A DNA stretch of 31,790 bases from Verrucomicrobiota bacterium (GCA_026397675.1 JAPLUH010000159.1:1-31790), one strand, 5' to 3'; shown: positions 19,505 through 28,209, counted from the stretch's first letter. The notes: generated by a model from the sequence alone, not told the origin. Translations and numbers: made by a program.

Positions 19505-22500
19505 TTAGACAAAGGCCGCCAAAGCATTCGAGGCGGTTTGAGGGGCGTCAGCCGGGTTGGTGTAGCCCACTTTGATGTCGAGGCCGAGAGACTGCATCTC
19601 CTTGACCAAAACATTGAAGGATTCAGGAACACCTGCCTCGAGCGAGTTGTCGCCCTTGACGATGCTTTCGTAGATTCGGGTACGACCCTGAACGTCGTCG
19701 GATTTCACGGTCAGGAGTTCCTGCAACATGAAGGCCGCGCCGTAGGCTTCCATTGCCCAGACTTCCATCTCGCCGAAGCGTTGACCGCCGTACTGCGCCT
19801 TGCCGCCCAGCGGTTGCTGGGTGACGAGGGAATACGGGCCGACAGCACGGGCATGGATCTTGTCAGCCACCAAATGCCCGAGTTTGAGCATGTAGATGTA
19901 GCCAACCACGATCTCCTGATCGAAGCGCTCGCCGGAACGACCGTCATAGAGGTGGACCTTGCCGTGTTCGGGCAACTTGGCCTCCCGGAGGTAGCCACGG
20001 ATTTCCTTCTCCTTGATGCCGTCGAAGACCGGGGTAGCGATCTTGATGCCCAGGAGTTTGCAAGCCCAACCCAAGTGGGTCTCGAGCAGCTGTCCGACGT
20101 TCATGCGCGAAGGCACGCCCAGCGGGTTCAGCACGATCTCAACAGGGGTTCCGTCTTCGAGGAACGGCATGTCCTCTTCAGGCACGATCTTGGCGACGAC
20201 ACCTTTATTGCCGTGGCGTCCGGCCATCTTATCACCCACCGAAAGCTTACGCTTCGAGGCGACGTAGACCTTGACCTGCTTGACGATACCGGAATCGAGC
20301 TCTTCACCGGCCTCGACGCGATCCATTTCCTCGTCGTGCTGGCTTTGCAGTTCATCAAAGCGCTTTTTGAACTGGCTGATGATCTCGCTGATCTTGTTAC
20401 GGATCGGCGAAGGGTCGATCTCGATGCGATCGTAGACATCTGCCAACTTCTTCAGCAGCGTCTTGGTAATCTTGCGATTGGCCGGGATGATGATCTCGCC
20501 CGTCTCACTGTTGAGAACGTCGAGCGGGATCTTCTCACCGAGAAGAATGTTGGACAGTGCCTCCGTGAGCTGGTCGAGCAGTTCGGAACGCTTCTGCTTG
20601 AAGCCTTCCTCGATCTCCTTGGCCACCCTACGAGGGACGTCCTTGCCATCCTTCTTCCCAACGACCTTGTCGCTGTCCTTCTTGGAGGACACCTTGACAT
20701 CCATGACGATGCCGTAGGTGCCTGAAGGAACCTTCAGCGAGGTGTCCTTCACGTCAGCCGCCTTCTCACCGAAGATGGCGCGCAGAAGGCGCTCTTCAGG
20801 AGCCAGTTCGGTCTCGGACTTGGGTGTGATCTTACCCACCAGGATGTCGCCCGGCTTGACCTCGGCACCGACGCGGATGACGCCATCAAGACCCAGGTTC
20901 TTGAGTGCTTCTTCACCCAAGTTAGGGATATCGCGGGTGATTTCCTCAGGCCCGAGCTTGGTATCACGAGCCACTACCTCGAACTCATCAATGTGGATGG
21001 AGGTAAAGATGTCATCCTTGACGATCTTCTCAGAGATCAGGATAGCGTCTTCGAAGTTGTAGCCGTTCCAAGGCATGAACGCGACCAGCACGTTGCGACC
21101 CAAGGCAATTTCGCCTCCTTGAGTACACGGACCGTCGGCCAGAACCTGGCCCTTTTTGATGGATTCACCCTTAGAAACCAGAATTTTCTGGTTAATGCAG
21201 GTGGCCGCGTTGGAGCGCATGAACTTGCGAACCGGATAGATCCAGACGCTGTCCTCGGGGGCATGCTTGAGCTTTTTCTTGCCCTCTGGGATCTTGCCAT
21301 CCTTCGTGACGATGATCTGGTTACCGGTGACACTGGCCACCTTGCCCGCCTCCTCAGCGATGATCACCGCGCGGGAATCTTGAGCCACCCGACCCTCGAG
21401 ACCCGTGGCCACGAGCGGAGCTTCGGTCACCAACAGCGGAACGCCTTGGCGTTGCATGTTGGAGCCCATCAGCGCGCGGTTCGCGTCGTCGTGCTCCAAG
21501 AACGGAATCAATCCGGCAGCCACAGACACCAACTGCTTCGGGGAGACGTCCATGTAGTCGACCCGTTCGGGCTCAACGTCGATGAAGTCGCCCTTGCAGC
21601 GGCAGGTGACACGGTCGCCGACAAAATTACCCTTATCATCGAGCAGAGAATTCGCCTGAGCGATGACGAAGCCTTCTTCACGGTCACCGGTGAGGTAATC
21701 CAACTGACCCGTCACACGCCCCTTCTCGGCCTTGCGGTAGGGTGTTTCAATGAAACCGAAGTCGTTGACTCGGGCGTAAGTCGCCAAGGAGGCGATCAAA
21801 CCAATGTTCGGTCCTTCAGGAGTCTCAATCGGACAAATACGACCGTAGTGGGACGGATGGACGTCGCGAACCTCAAATCCAGCACTGTCACGGGAGAGAC
21901 CCCCAGGCCCGAGAGCAGACAGACGACGCTTGTGCGTCAGCTCGGCCAAAGGATTGATCTGGTCCATGAACTGACTGAGCTGGCTACGACCAAAGAAGTC
22001 GCGAACCACCGCTGACAGTGCCTTCGGGTTGATGAGCTTCTGAGGCGTCATCGTGTCGAGGCTCTGATCAAACAAGGTCATGCGCTCCTTGACCAAGCGC
22101 TCGGTACGGGCCAAGCCCACACGGCACTGGTTGGCGAGCAATTCGCCCACGGTCCGGATGCGGCGACTCCCCAAGTGATCGATATCGTCAACGCTTCCCT
22201 GCCCCTTCTTCAGGCGCAACAGGTACTTGGTTGCCTCAAGGAGATCGCGACCACGCAGGATGCGGTCCTCGCCATTGTCCTTGAAGTTGAGCTTCTGGTT
22301 GATCTTGTAGCGACCCACCCGACCGAGATCATAACGCTTGGCATCAAAGAACAAGCGCTTGATGAGGGCCTTGGCGTTGGCCGCAGTGGGGGGATCCCCA
22401 GGCCGGAGACGACGATAGATATCCTTGAGGGCTTCTTCGGCGTTCTTGGTCGGATCCTTCTTGAGGCACTTGATGATGATGCCGTCATCCACCGAGGTAT

Positions 22501-23383
22501 CCACCACGCGAATCTTGGAAACTCCCAAGTCAGCGATCTGGCGGACGACTGCTTTGGACAGCGGTTCGAAAGCACGGGCCACAACAATGCCGCGATCGAC
22601 ATCCAGAGCGTCCTCCACGAGAACCATGTTCTGGATATCTTCGATCTTCTCGGCATCCTTTACGGAGACGTCCTTGATCGAATAGAACAACTTGAGGATG
22701 TCGCCATCGCTACCCAACTTGTCCGGAGACGTCTTCGGATCGGCGTCAAACTTGGCCTCTGCCAAGGTGAACAGCGCCCGGAAGAATGTGGTGGTCAGGA
22801 ACTTTCGACGGCGTTTCTTGCGGTCCAAGTAAACGTAAAGCAGGTCGCTGGTGTCGAACTGGGCCTCATACCAAGATCCCCGGTCCGGGATAATCCGGAA
22901 GCTGTGGAGGGTCTTGCCATTCGGATGTTGGGTTGTCTCGAAAGCCAGACCCGGCGAACGGTGCAACTGGCTGACGATCACACGCTCGGCGCCATTGATA
23001 ACAAAGGTGCCTTGGGGTGTCATGAGCGGGATCTCGCCCATGAATACCTTCTCCTCCTTGGTGCCCTTCTCTTCCTTCAAGAGGAAGGTAACGTAGAGCG
23101 GTGCTCCGAAGGTTAAGCCCTCACGGAGACACTCCAACCAATCGATCTTCGGCTCCTGGATGTCGTAGGAGTGGAAGTCTAGGACTGTCTTACCGTCGTA
23201 GCTTTCGATGGGGAAAACTTCGGTAAAGACCGCCTGCAACCCGAGATTCCGACGTTTGGACGCGGACAGGTTGGACTGAAGGAATTCGCGATACGAGTCG
23301 AGCTGGATCTCGATCAGGTTAGGGGGGGCGATGACTTCCTTGATCTTGCCGAAATTAATTCGCTCGGATTGTTTCGTTGCCAT
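19505..23383 (-). CDS. rpoB: DNA-directed RNA polymerase beta subunit
   Basis: The 1292-residue second-largest polymerase subunit. The start at ATG 23383 (MATKQSERINFGKIKE) is chosen because GAGGT lies 5-6 nt upstream and it matches the family N-terminus; the frame remains open upstream to 23479, with another ATG at 23440 lacking a Shine-Dalgarno. The rifampicin region reads SQLSQFMDQINPLAELTHKR at about 467-486, with the usual Asp, His and Ser of known resistance positions intact but Ile in place of E. coli Asn518. GRICPIETPEGPNIGLI, GYNFEDAILISEKIV, KLSVGDKMAGRHGNKG and the C-terminal GGQRFGEMEVWAMEAYGAA are all present. It is separated from rplL by a strong terminator. Confidence 0.98.
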   Translation of the reverse strand: MATKQSERINFGKIKEVIAPPNLIEIQLDSYREFLQSNLSASKRRNLGLQAVFTEVFPIESYDGKTVLDFHSYDIQEPKIDWLECLREGLTFGAPLYVTFLLKEEKGTKEEKVFMGEIPLMTPQGTFVINGAERVIVSQLHRSPGLAFETTQHPNGKTLHSFRIIPDRGSWYEAQFDTSDLLYVYLDRKKRRRKFLTTTFFRALFTLAEAKFDADPKTSPDKLGSDGDILKLFYSIKDVSVKDAEKIEDIQNMVLVEDALDVDRGIVVARAFEPLSKAVVRQIADLGVSKIRVVDTSVDDGIIIKCLKKDPTKNAEEALKDIYRRLRPGDPPTAANAKALIKRLFFDAKRYDLGRVGRYKINQKLNFKDNGEDRILRGRDLLEATKYLLRLKKGQGSVDDIDHLGSRRIRTVGELLANQCRVGLARTERLVKERMTLFDQSLDTMTPQKLINPKALSAVVRDFFGRSQLSQFMDQINPLAELTHKRRLSALGPGGLSRDSAGFEVRDVHPSHYGRICPIETPEGPNIGLIASLATYARVNDFGFIETPYRKAEKGRVTGQLDYLTGDREEGFVIAQANSLLDDKGNFVGDRVTCRCKGDFIDVEPERVDYMDVSPKQLVSVAAGLIPFLEHDDANRALMGSNMQRQGVPLLVTEAPLVATGLEGRVAQDSRAVIIAEEAGKVASVTGNQIIVTKDGKIPEGKKKLKHAPEDSVWIYPVRKFMRSNAATCINQKILVSKGESIKKGQVLADGPCTQGGEIALGRNVLVAFMPWNGYNFEDAILISEKIVKDDIFTSIHIDEFEVVARDTKLGPEEITRDIPNLGEEALKNLGLDGVIRVGAEVKPGDILVGKITPKSETELAPEERLLRAIFGEKAADVKDTSLKVPSGTYGIVMDVKVSSKKDSDKVVGKKDGKDVPRRVAKEIEEGFKQKRSELLDQLTEALSNILLGEKIPLDVLNSETGEIIIPANRKITKTLLKKLADVYDRIEIDPSPIRNKISEIISQFKKRFDELQSQHDEEMDRVEAGEELDSGIVKQVKVYVASKRKLSVGDKMAGRHGNKGVVAKIVPEEDMPFLEDGTPVEIVLNPLGVPSRMNVGQLLETHLGWACKLLGIKIATPVFDGIKEKEIRGYLREAKLPEHGKVHLYDGRSGERFDQEIVVGYIYMLKLGHLVADKIHARAVGPYSLVTQQPLGGKAQYGGQRFGEMEVWAMEAYGAAFMLQELLTVKSDDVQGRTRIYESIVKGDNSLEAGVPESFNVLVKEMQSLGLDIKVGYTNPADAPQTASNALAAFV

Positions 23384-23623
23384 TGCGACCTCGTGACTCG
23401 GGGATTTCTGCGGCACCTGCCTTGAGACTGTTTTCGCCATAAAATACAATACGACGAGATCCGGTGAAGGTTCTTTCAACTTCTCCGGAACTCGTCCTAC
23501 TGAAACACTATTTCAAGCCGTACAAAACTGGTGACCTATGACTTAGGTTAACCGAAAGCGGACACTGCTGACGCCACTTCACCGAGCCCTAGAAAAAATC
23601 CAGATCTCCAGCAGAGTGGTGAT

Positions 23624-23676
23624 AAAAAACAGATCCGCGCGTCGGGTAACCTTACAGTAACACCCGACGCACGGAT
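23624..23676 (-). terminator. terminator/attenuator between rplL and rpoB
   Basis: A 15-bp stem with one mismatch, ATCCG-T-GCGTCGGGT with ACCCGACGC-G-CGGAT on the transcript strand, with a 14-nt loop and a run of six T residues three bases after the stem. It starts 7 nt past the rplL stop. rpoBC must be expressed by read-through or from a promoter in 23384-23623, where I could not identify a convincing -35/-10 pair. Confidence 0.9.
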
Positions 23677-23683
23677 TGCAAAA

Positions 23684-24067
23684 TTACTTCAGCTCAACCT
23701 TACCACCAGCCTCTTCGATCTTCTTGGCGGCGGCATCGGAATCAGCCTTGTTGGCACCCTCGAGCAACAGCTTGGGAGCGCCTTCGACCAAGGCCTTCGC
23801 CTCAGCCAGACCGAGACCGGCCTTGACCTCACGGACGGCCTTGATCACACCGATCTTCTTGTCGGCGGGAACCGAAGCGAGCCACACATCGAAGGTGGTC
23901 TTGACTTCAGCAACAGGAGCAGCGGCACCGGCTGCCGGAGCAGCGGCAGCGGCCACCGGGGCGGCGGCGGTCACGCCCCACTTGGTCTCGAGAGCCTTCA
24001 CCAGTTCGGCGGCCTCGAGAACGGTGAGCTTGCTCAGTTCTTCGACGATATTATTGATGTCTGCCAT
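23684..24067 (-). CDS. rplL: 50S ribosomal protein L7/L12
   Basis: The acidic stalk protein of the large ribosomal subunit, which recruits translation GTPases. It has 127 residues with the canonical layout: an N-terminal dimerisation helix pair (MADINNIVEELSKLTVLEAAELVKAL), an Ala/Pro-rich hinge at about 36-54, and the C-terminal domain (DKKIGVIKAVREVKAGLGL, then EAKALVEGAPKLLLEGANKADSD). ATG 24067 is fixed by the family start; the frame is open further up to 24169 but that part is the intercistronic leader. The start is preceded by AAAAGAAAATACC, at best weak as a Shine-Dalgarno. It follows rplJ after a 147-nt spacer. Confidence 0.98.
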   Translation of the reverse strand: MADINNIVEELSKLTVLEAAELVKALETKWGVTAAAPVAAAAAPAAGAAAPVAEVKTTFDVWLASVPADKKIGVIKAVREVKAGLGLAEAKALVEGAPKLLLEGANKADSDAAAKKIEEAGGKVELK

Positions 24068-24116
24068 GGTATTTTCTTTTATTTCGTCTCGTCGCCAGAG
24101 CGGCCGCTCCGAATTA

Positions 24117-24133
24117 GTCCACTGCCTGTGGAC
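24117..24133 (-). promoter_or_regulatory. hairpin in the rplJ-rplL intercistronic spacer
   Basis: A perfect 6-bp inverted repeat, GTCCAC-TGCCT-GTGGAC (plus strand), lies about 50 nt before rplL, and a palindrome AGCGGCCGCT lies nearby. It could serve mRNA processing or help raise L7/L12 translation over L10; the function is inferred. Confidence 0.3.
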
Positions 24134-24214
24134 CGACGATTTACTATTGTTTTGTTGAATTTCGCCCAAGCACTGAGCCTGAGACGAAGAGAGGGGATAG
24201 CCGAAGCCGAACGA

Positions 24215-24727
24215 CTAGGCCGATTTCTCGGCGTAGGCTCCGATGACGCGGGCAACCTGGGTTCCAGGAGTATTGATCAACGCCACGAGCTTCTGAGCAG
24301 GCGCTTGGAGCAGGCCCAGAATCTTGCCCTGAATCTCGGGGAGCGGGGGCAGATCGGCGATGACACGCACTTCTTCGGCCGAAAGCGGCTTGTTGCCGAG
24401 CACACCGAACTTGAGCTTGGGCTTGTCGAACTCGGCCTGGAAGGCCTTGATGACCTTTGCCACGGCGGCGATGTCCTTGTTGCCGGTGACCGCGGCCACC
24501 TGACCGGACAGCATGCCAGACAAATCAGCCAAACCGGCCTCCTTGGCAGCGATGCTGAAGATGGTGTTCTTCACCACGTGAACCTCACCGCCGGCCTTGA
24601 TCAGGCGCTTGCGGAGTTCCGTGAATTTCTGAACCGTCAGACCCTTATAGTCGACGACCAGGAAAAACGGCGAGGCGTTGAGGCGGGCCACATATTCCGC
24701 CGAGATGAGCTTCTTTTCTGCGCGCAT
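24215..24727 (-). CDS. rplJ: 50S ribosomal protein L10
   Basis: The 170-residue base of the ribosomal stalk, which anchors L7/L12 dimers to 23S rRNA. It has typical L10 segments: FFLVVDYKGLTVQKFTELRK near the N-terminus, VVKNTIFSIAAKEAG, and the C-terminal helix that binds L7/L12 (GLLQAPAQKLVALINTPGTQ). ATG 24727 begins MRAEKKLISAEY; there is no Shine-Dalgarno in the 26-nt gap after rplA. In other bacteria L10 with L7/L12 represses its own mRNA; no leader element is obvious in this short spacer. Confidence 0.97.
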   Translation of the reverse strand: MRAEKKLISAEYVARLNASPFFLVVDYKGLTVQKFTELRKRLIKAGGEVHVVKNTIFSIAAKEAGLADLSGMLSGQVAAVTGNKDIAAVAKVIKAFQAEFDKPKLKFGVLGNKPLSAEEVRVIADLPPLPEIQGKILGLLQAPAQKLVALINTPGTQVARVIGAYAEKSA

Positions 24728-24753
24728 GGTTGTTGCAGTAAGGGAAGTTTAGG

Positions 24754-25449
24754 TTAGGCGGAGACGAATTCCTTGAGTTCCACGGAGACCGGAGGGCTCA
24801 TCGTCATCGACAGCGTGACGCTGCGGACGTAAAGACCCTTGACGCTCGACGGACGGGCTCGATAAACGGCCTCGACCACGGTGCGGGCATTCTCGGCGAT
24901 CTGCAGCGGAGAGAAACTGGCCTTACCCACGGGAACGTGGATGTTGCCGGCTTTGTCCACCTTGAACTCGACGCGACCCGCCTTGACCTCACGAACAGCC
25001 TTGCCGGTGTCGTCGGTGACAGTTCCAGTCTTGGGGTTCGGCATCAGGCCGCGAGGTCCGAGAACCTTACCGAGCTTACGCACTTCGGTCATGGCTTCGG
25101 GCGTGGCAACGGCGACATCAAAGTCAGTCCAGCCCTCAACGCACTTCTTGATCATGTCCTCGAATCCGACAAACTCGGCACCTGCGGCGCGGGCGGCATC
25201 AGCCGGTGCACCAGGCTTCGTGAACACCAAAACGCGGACAACTTTGCCGGCGCCATGGGGCAGCGGCGTGGTTCCGCGGACCATTTGGTCGGACTGCTTT
25301 GGGTCAACCCCAAGGCGGAAGGCCAGATCGATGGTCTCGTTGAACTTGGCTTTCGGGAACTTGGCGAGGACCTCAACAGCGGCGTCGAGGGGGTAGGCCT
25401 TGCTGGAGTCCACGAGGGACAGGGCCTTCTTATAGCGTTTGCTAGGCAT
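24754..25449 (-). CDS. rplA: 50S ribosomal protein L1
   Basis: The 231-residue protein of the L1 stalk of the large subunit, involved in release of E-site tRNA. Family hallmarks are MPSKRYKKALSLVDSSKAY at the start, FNETIDLAFRLGVDPKQSDQ, RGTTPLPHGAGKVVRVLVF, and GKVLGPRGLMPNPKTGTVT. It heads the cluster: the gene immediately upstream is divergent, so rplK, nusG and secE, which precede rplA in most bacteria, are absent here. ATG 25449 follows AACCGCAACCAAA with no Shine-Dalgarno. Confidence 0.98.
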   Translation of the reverse strand: MPSKRYKKALSLVDSSKAYPLDAAVEVLAKFPKAKFNETIDLAFRLGVDPKQSDQMVRGTTPLPHGAGKVVRVLVFTKPGAPADAARAAGAEFVGFEDMIKKCVEGWTDFDVAVATPEAMTEVRKLGKVLGPRGLMPNPKTGTVTDDTGKAVREVKAGRVEFKVDKAGNIHVPVGKASFSPLQIAENARTVVEAVYRARPSSVKGLYVRSVTLSMTMSPPVSVELKEFVSA

Positions 25450-25503
25450 TTTGGTTGCGGTTCATGCGGACCGAAGTCCTCCCGCGTTGGTTGTTAACCT
25501 CAG

Positions 25504-25521
25504 GGTGAAATCGGTTTCACC
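25504..25521 (-). promoter_or_regulatory. hairpin in the rplA 5' leader
   Basis: A perfect 7-bp inverted repeat with a 4-base loop, GGTGAAA-TCGG-TTTCACC on the plus strand, lies about 55 nt upstream of the rplA start. L1 autoregulates through its own leader mRNA in several bacteria; whether this stem is such a site is inference, and it does not obviously copy the 23S L1-binding fold. Confidence 0.35.
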
Positions 25522-25538
25522 TACCAAGGAGCGGTCTG

Positions 25539-25566
25539 TCTATCGGAAAAGACCCACCTCCGTCAA
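25539..25566 (-). promoter_or_regulatory. possible promoter of the rplA cluster
   Basis: On the minus strand TTGACG (25561-25566) is followed 16 nt later by GATAGA (25539-25544). The -35 hexamer is good and the -10 weak (3 of 6). The site is upstream of the leader hairpin and in the only space from which the rplA cluster can be transcribed. Confidence 0.3.
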
Positions 25567-25605
25567 AAGAATTTCCGCGCCAACGTCATCTTTCTTTTCC
25601 ATGCT

Positions 25606-26061
25606 GTGTCCATGGAGTGGTTGGCTGGCTCAGGATTGATGTGGATCGAGGGACGTTTTCTGGGGATTGAGTGGCATGTCTGGAAGGTGGTGGGATGGAT
25701 GGGTAACGCCATCTTTTTCAGCCGTTTTATCGTCCAGTGGTATGCCACCGAGCGCCAACGACGTGTCGTTGTTCCGCAGGCCTTCTGGTGGCTGAGCCTT
25801 GTGGGGTCCTTGATTTTGCTCAGCTACGCGCTCCAGAGACGCGACAGCGTCTTCATCGCGGGACAGGCCTTCTCTTGGATCCCTTACCTCCGCAACTTGT
25901 GGATTCACCGAAGAAACAAGTTGTTTCAGCTCACCTGCCCTGCGTGCAGTCGTCTCAGCCCCTCTCACTACCGACACTGTCCGGACTGCGGTGGAGCCCT
26001 TTTCGGGGCCTCGGACAAGGGAAACTCCAACCAGGACTCAGTCCTTGCCAAAGGCCATTGA
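25606..26061 (+). CDS. LAB_N (lipid-A biosynthesis N-terminal-type) membrane protein with C-terminal zinc ribbon
   Basis: A 151-residue membrane protein. Residues 22-100 form three likely membrane segments with signatures of the LAB_N domain, first noted at the N-terminus of some lipid-A-disaccharide synthases: VGWMGNAIFFSRFIVQWYATE, then VVPQAFWWLSLVGSLILLSYA and GQAFSWIPYLRNLW. A cytoplasmic tail adds a zinc ribbon, CPAC (111-114) and CPDC (125-128). The start is GTG 25606 or ATG 25612, neither with a Shine-Dalgarno. It is transcribed divergently from rplA, and its last 24 bp overlap the end of the convergent kamA gene. Function is inferred to involve lipid or glycolipid handling in the envelope. 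Confidence 0.85.
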   Translation: MSMEWLAGSGLMWIEGRFLGIEWHVWKVVGWMGNAIFFSRFIVQWYATERQRRVVVPQAFWWLSLVGSLILLSYALQRRDSVFIAGQAFSWIPYLRNLWIHRRNKLFQLTCPACSRLSPSHYRHCPDCGGALFGASDKGNSNQDSVLAKGH

Positions 26062-27285
26062 GGAATCGCAAAGCGGTGCCATTACCGTCGCCTCCGCTGT
26101 CTCCGCTGCCTCCGGGTACTCGAAGACTTTGCCCTCGAAATTTCGAAGAATGATCTTGGTGGCTGATTTGCGCAAAATGTAGCCCGGATTGACCGGAATT
26201 TTGCCACCGCCACCCGGGGCATCGATGACATACTGCGGGACAGCGTAACCGGTGGTGTGGCCCCGCAGAGAATCCATGATTTCCAACCCACGCGACACCG
26301 TGGACCGCAGGTGGGAACTCCCTGAAATGAGATCGCACTGGTAAATGTAATACGGGCGGACCCGGCACATTAGAAGCTTCTGGACCAGCGCCTTCATCAC
26401 CACAGGTTCGTCGTTGACGTGGCGCAGCAACACCGACTGATTGCCCAAGGGGATACCAGCATCGGCCAGTCGCCCCAACGCCTCGCGGACTTCGGTGGTC
26501 AGTTCTCCGGGATGGTTGGTGTGGATGCTGACAAAGAGCGGGTGGAACTTCCGGAGCATGGTACACAATGCCGGTGTGATCCGCTGCGGCAGAAAAATGG
26601 GAATACGGGTGCCGATCCTCAGGAATTCGACGTGGGGAATAGCCCGCAAGCGGCCCAGCAGGTACTCGAGCTTTTCATCATTGAAGAGCAGCGGATCGCC
26701 ACCACTGAGCAGCACATCCCGAATCTCGGTGTGCTCCGCGATGTAGGCGATTTGGCGATCGAATTCGGGATGAAAATCGTAGCCACTGGCATTGCTCACC
26801 AGTCGGGATCGGGTGCAGTAGCGGCAGTAGGCCGCGCATCGGTCGGTCACCAAAAAAAGGACGCGGTCGGGATAGCGATGCACAAGGCCTGGCACCGGCG
26901 AGTGATCGTCTTCGCCGACCGGATCCAATGTTTCCCACGGGGCGGTCGTGGTCTCCTCCAACCGCGGAATAACCTGACGGCGGATGGGGCACAACTCATC
27001 GGATGGGTCGAGTAAGTTGAAGTAATACGGGGTGATGGCCATCGCCAACTTCGACTCCCCGGCCAGAAGCACTCCGGCTCGCTCCTCTCGAGTCATGCTC
27101 GGCAACAAGCGCTCCAACTGGTCAATCCGAGTGACGCGGTTCTTGAGCTGCCACTTCCAATCGTTCCATTCCGCGTCCGGGATTGATTCCCAACTCCCCT
27201 TCCCTGCGGATCGGAACGTTTTCAAGGTGAGCAATTGTTCCTGATCTTCGGATGAACCTTCTTGAGAGGGGAGGGATGACTCCAT
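26038..27285 (-). CDS. kamA: lysine 2,3-aminomutase (radical SAM, PLP-dependent)
   Basis: Converts L-lysine to L-beta-lysine. The 415-residue length fits KamA/AblA rather than the shorter EF-P enzyme EpmB (about 340). The radical-SAM cluster CAAYCRYC gives Cys150, Cys154 and Cys157. VLLSGGDPLL follows at 191-200. The substrate-binding acids appear as QCDLISGSSHLR (Asp318) and VIDAPGGGGKIP (Asp355), and Lys362 in the latter is the expected PLP lysine. Beta-lysine is often acetylated to the osmolyte N-epsilon-acetyl-beta-lysine by AblB, but no acetyltransferase gene is visible here. It is the last gene of a tightly spaced minus-strand run, 33 nt after the MBL gene, and overlaps the convergent LAB_N gene by 24 bp. 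Confidence 0.92.
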   Translation of the reverse strand: MESSLPSQEGSSEDQEQLLTLKTFRSAGKGSWESIPDAEWNDWKWQLKNRVTRIDQLERLLPSMTREERAGVLLAGESKLAMAITPYYFNLLDPSDELCPIRRQVIPRLEETTTAPWETLDPVGEDDHSPVPGLVHRYPDRVLFLVTDRCAAYCRYCTRSRLVSNASGYDFHPEFDRQIAYIAEHTEIRDVLLSGGDPLLFNDEKLEYLLGRLRAIPHVEFLRIGTRIPIFLPQRITPALCTMLRKFHPLFVSIHTNHPGELTTEVREALGRLADAGIPLGNQSVLLRHVNDEPVVMKALVQKLLMCRVRPYYIYQCDLISGSSHLRSTVSRGLEIMDSLRGHTTGYAVPQYVIDAPGGGGKIPVNPGYILRKSATKIILRNFEGKVFEYPEAAETAEATVMAPLCDSSMAFGKD

Positions 27286-27318
27286 GAATTCGGCAAGTTA
27301 GGAGGGGGCTTCGTAGAG

Positions 27319-28209
27319 TCAAGGACACGAACGCGGTCCGAGCGTCAGTCGCCCCCCTGCCTGAAGCCGATGATAGGGCTGCAGAAGGGCCTGGCATCGG
27401 GCTTCAAAGTCCGCGGGCGAGGCCGTATTAAACTCAAACAATTCGTAGTGGCACGGGACCACGGCGCCCATGCCCGATTGATAAGCCAGTGCGGCAGCCT
27501 CATGGCCCCAGAGATTGCCCGCGACCCGGCGCTCGGGAGATCGACCGTTAATGGGCAGAAAGGCGAGATCGATCCGGGCTTCTCTCAAGCAGTCGACCAT
27601 GCCTGGGAAGAGGACTGTGTCGCCCGAATGATAAAGAGTCCACGAACCCACCCGTATGATGAAACCCAAGCAAGACAAGCGACCCATCGGATCGCAGTCC
27701 AACGCCTCATGGGCCGCGGGTACGGCTTGAATTTGAAAGGGTCCAACGGTCGCTCTTTGCATCGATCCAGTTCCCGCGGGCCGGCCGGGGGATGGAGCGT
27801 CTAGGCCAATGAGCGACTCGTGTGGCAGGCCAGAGCGGGCCGCGGCCAAACTGCGAATGGCCTCGGGGAAAACGAGCCGCAGGCCCGGGTTGGAGCGGGC
27901 CAACGGGATGAGTGTTTCCGCATCGAGATGATCGGTGTGGGCGTGCGTGGCCGTGACAAGCCCGACACCCGAAATGAGGGAGGGATCGACCACCCGTTCG
28001 GTCATGCGCACATGGGGCTTGTCGGTGGCGGCGTATTTGCTCGACAGGGAGTCGGAGAGGTACGGATCGAGCAGCAGTCGATTCTCGCGCCACTGGACCA
28101 AAAACCCGCTCTGCCCCAACCACCACACATGCAGGGACTCGGGCGCCGACTCCCTGGCCCGGTCTAGGTCGGCCAAAAACACTTCATCCTGCTGGAGAGG
28201 CAAGATCAT
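27319..28209 (-). CDS. MBL-fold metal-dependent hydrolase (UlaG-like)
   Basis: A 296-residue metallo-beta-lactamase-fold protein. The metal motif THAHTDHLD gives His89, His91, Asp93 and His94; further ligands are likely in VPAAHEALD, YHSGDTVLFPGM and VPCHYELFEFN. The opening HVWWLGQSGFLVQW and DPYLSD resemble the UlaG/L-ascorbate-6-phosphate lactonase group, but substrate cannot be assigned from sequence. It sits between the MetE-like gene (47 nt upstream) and kamA (33 nt downstream) in the same orientation. ATG 28209 has no strong Shine-Dalgarno. Confidence 0.88.
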   Translation of the reverse strand: MILPLQQDEVFLADLDRARESAPESLHVWWLGQSGFLVQWRENRLLLDPYLSDSLSSKYAATDKPHVRMTERVVDPSLISGVGLVTATHAHTDHLDAETLIPLARSNPGLRLVFPEAIRSLAAARSGLPHESLIGLDAPSPGRPAGTGSMQRATVGPFQIQAVPAAHEALDCDPMGRLSCLGFIIRVGSWTLYHSGDTVLFPGMVDCLREARIDLAFLPINGRSPERRVAGNLWGHEAAALAYQSGMGAVVPCHYELFEFNTASPADFEARCQALLQPYHRLQAGGRLTLGPRSCP

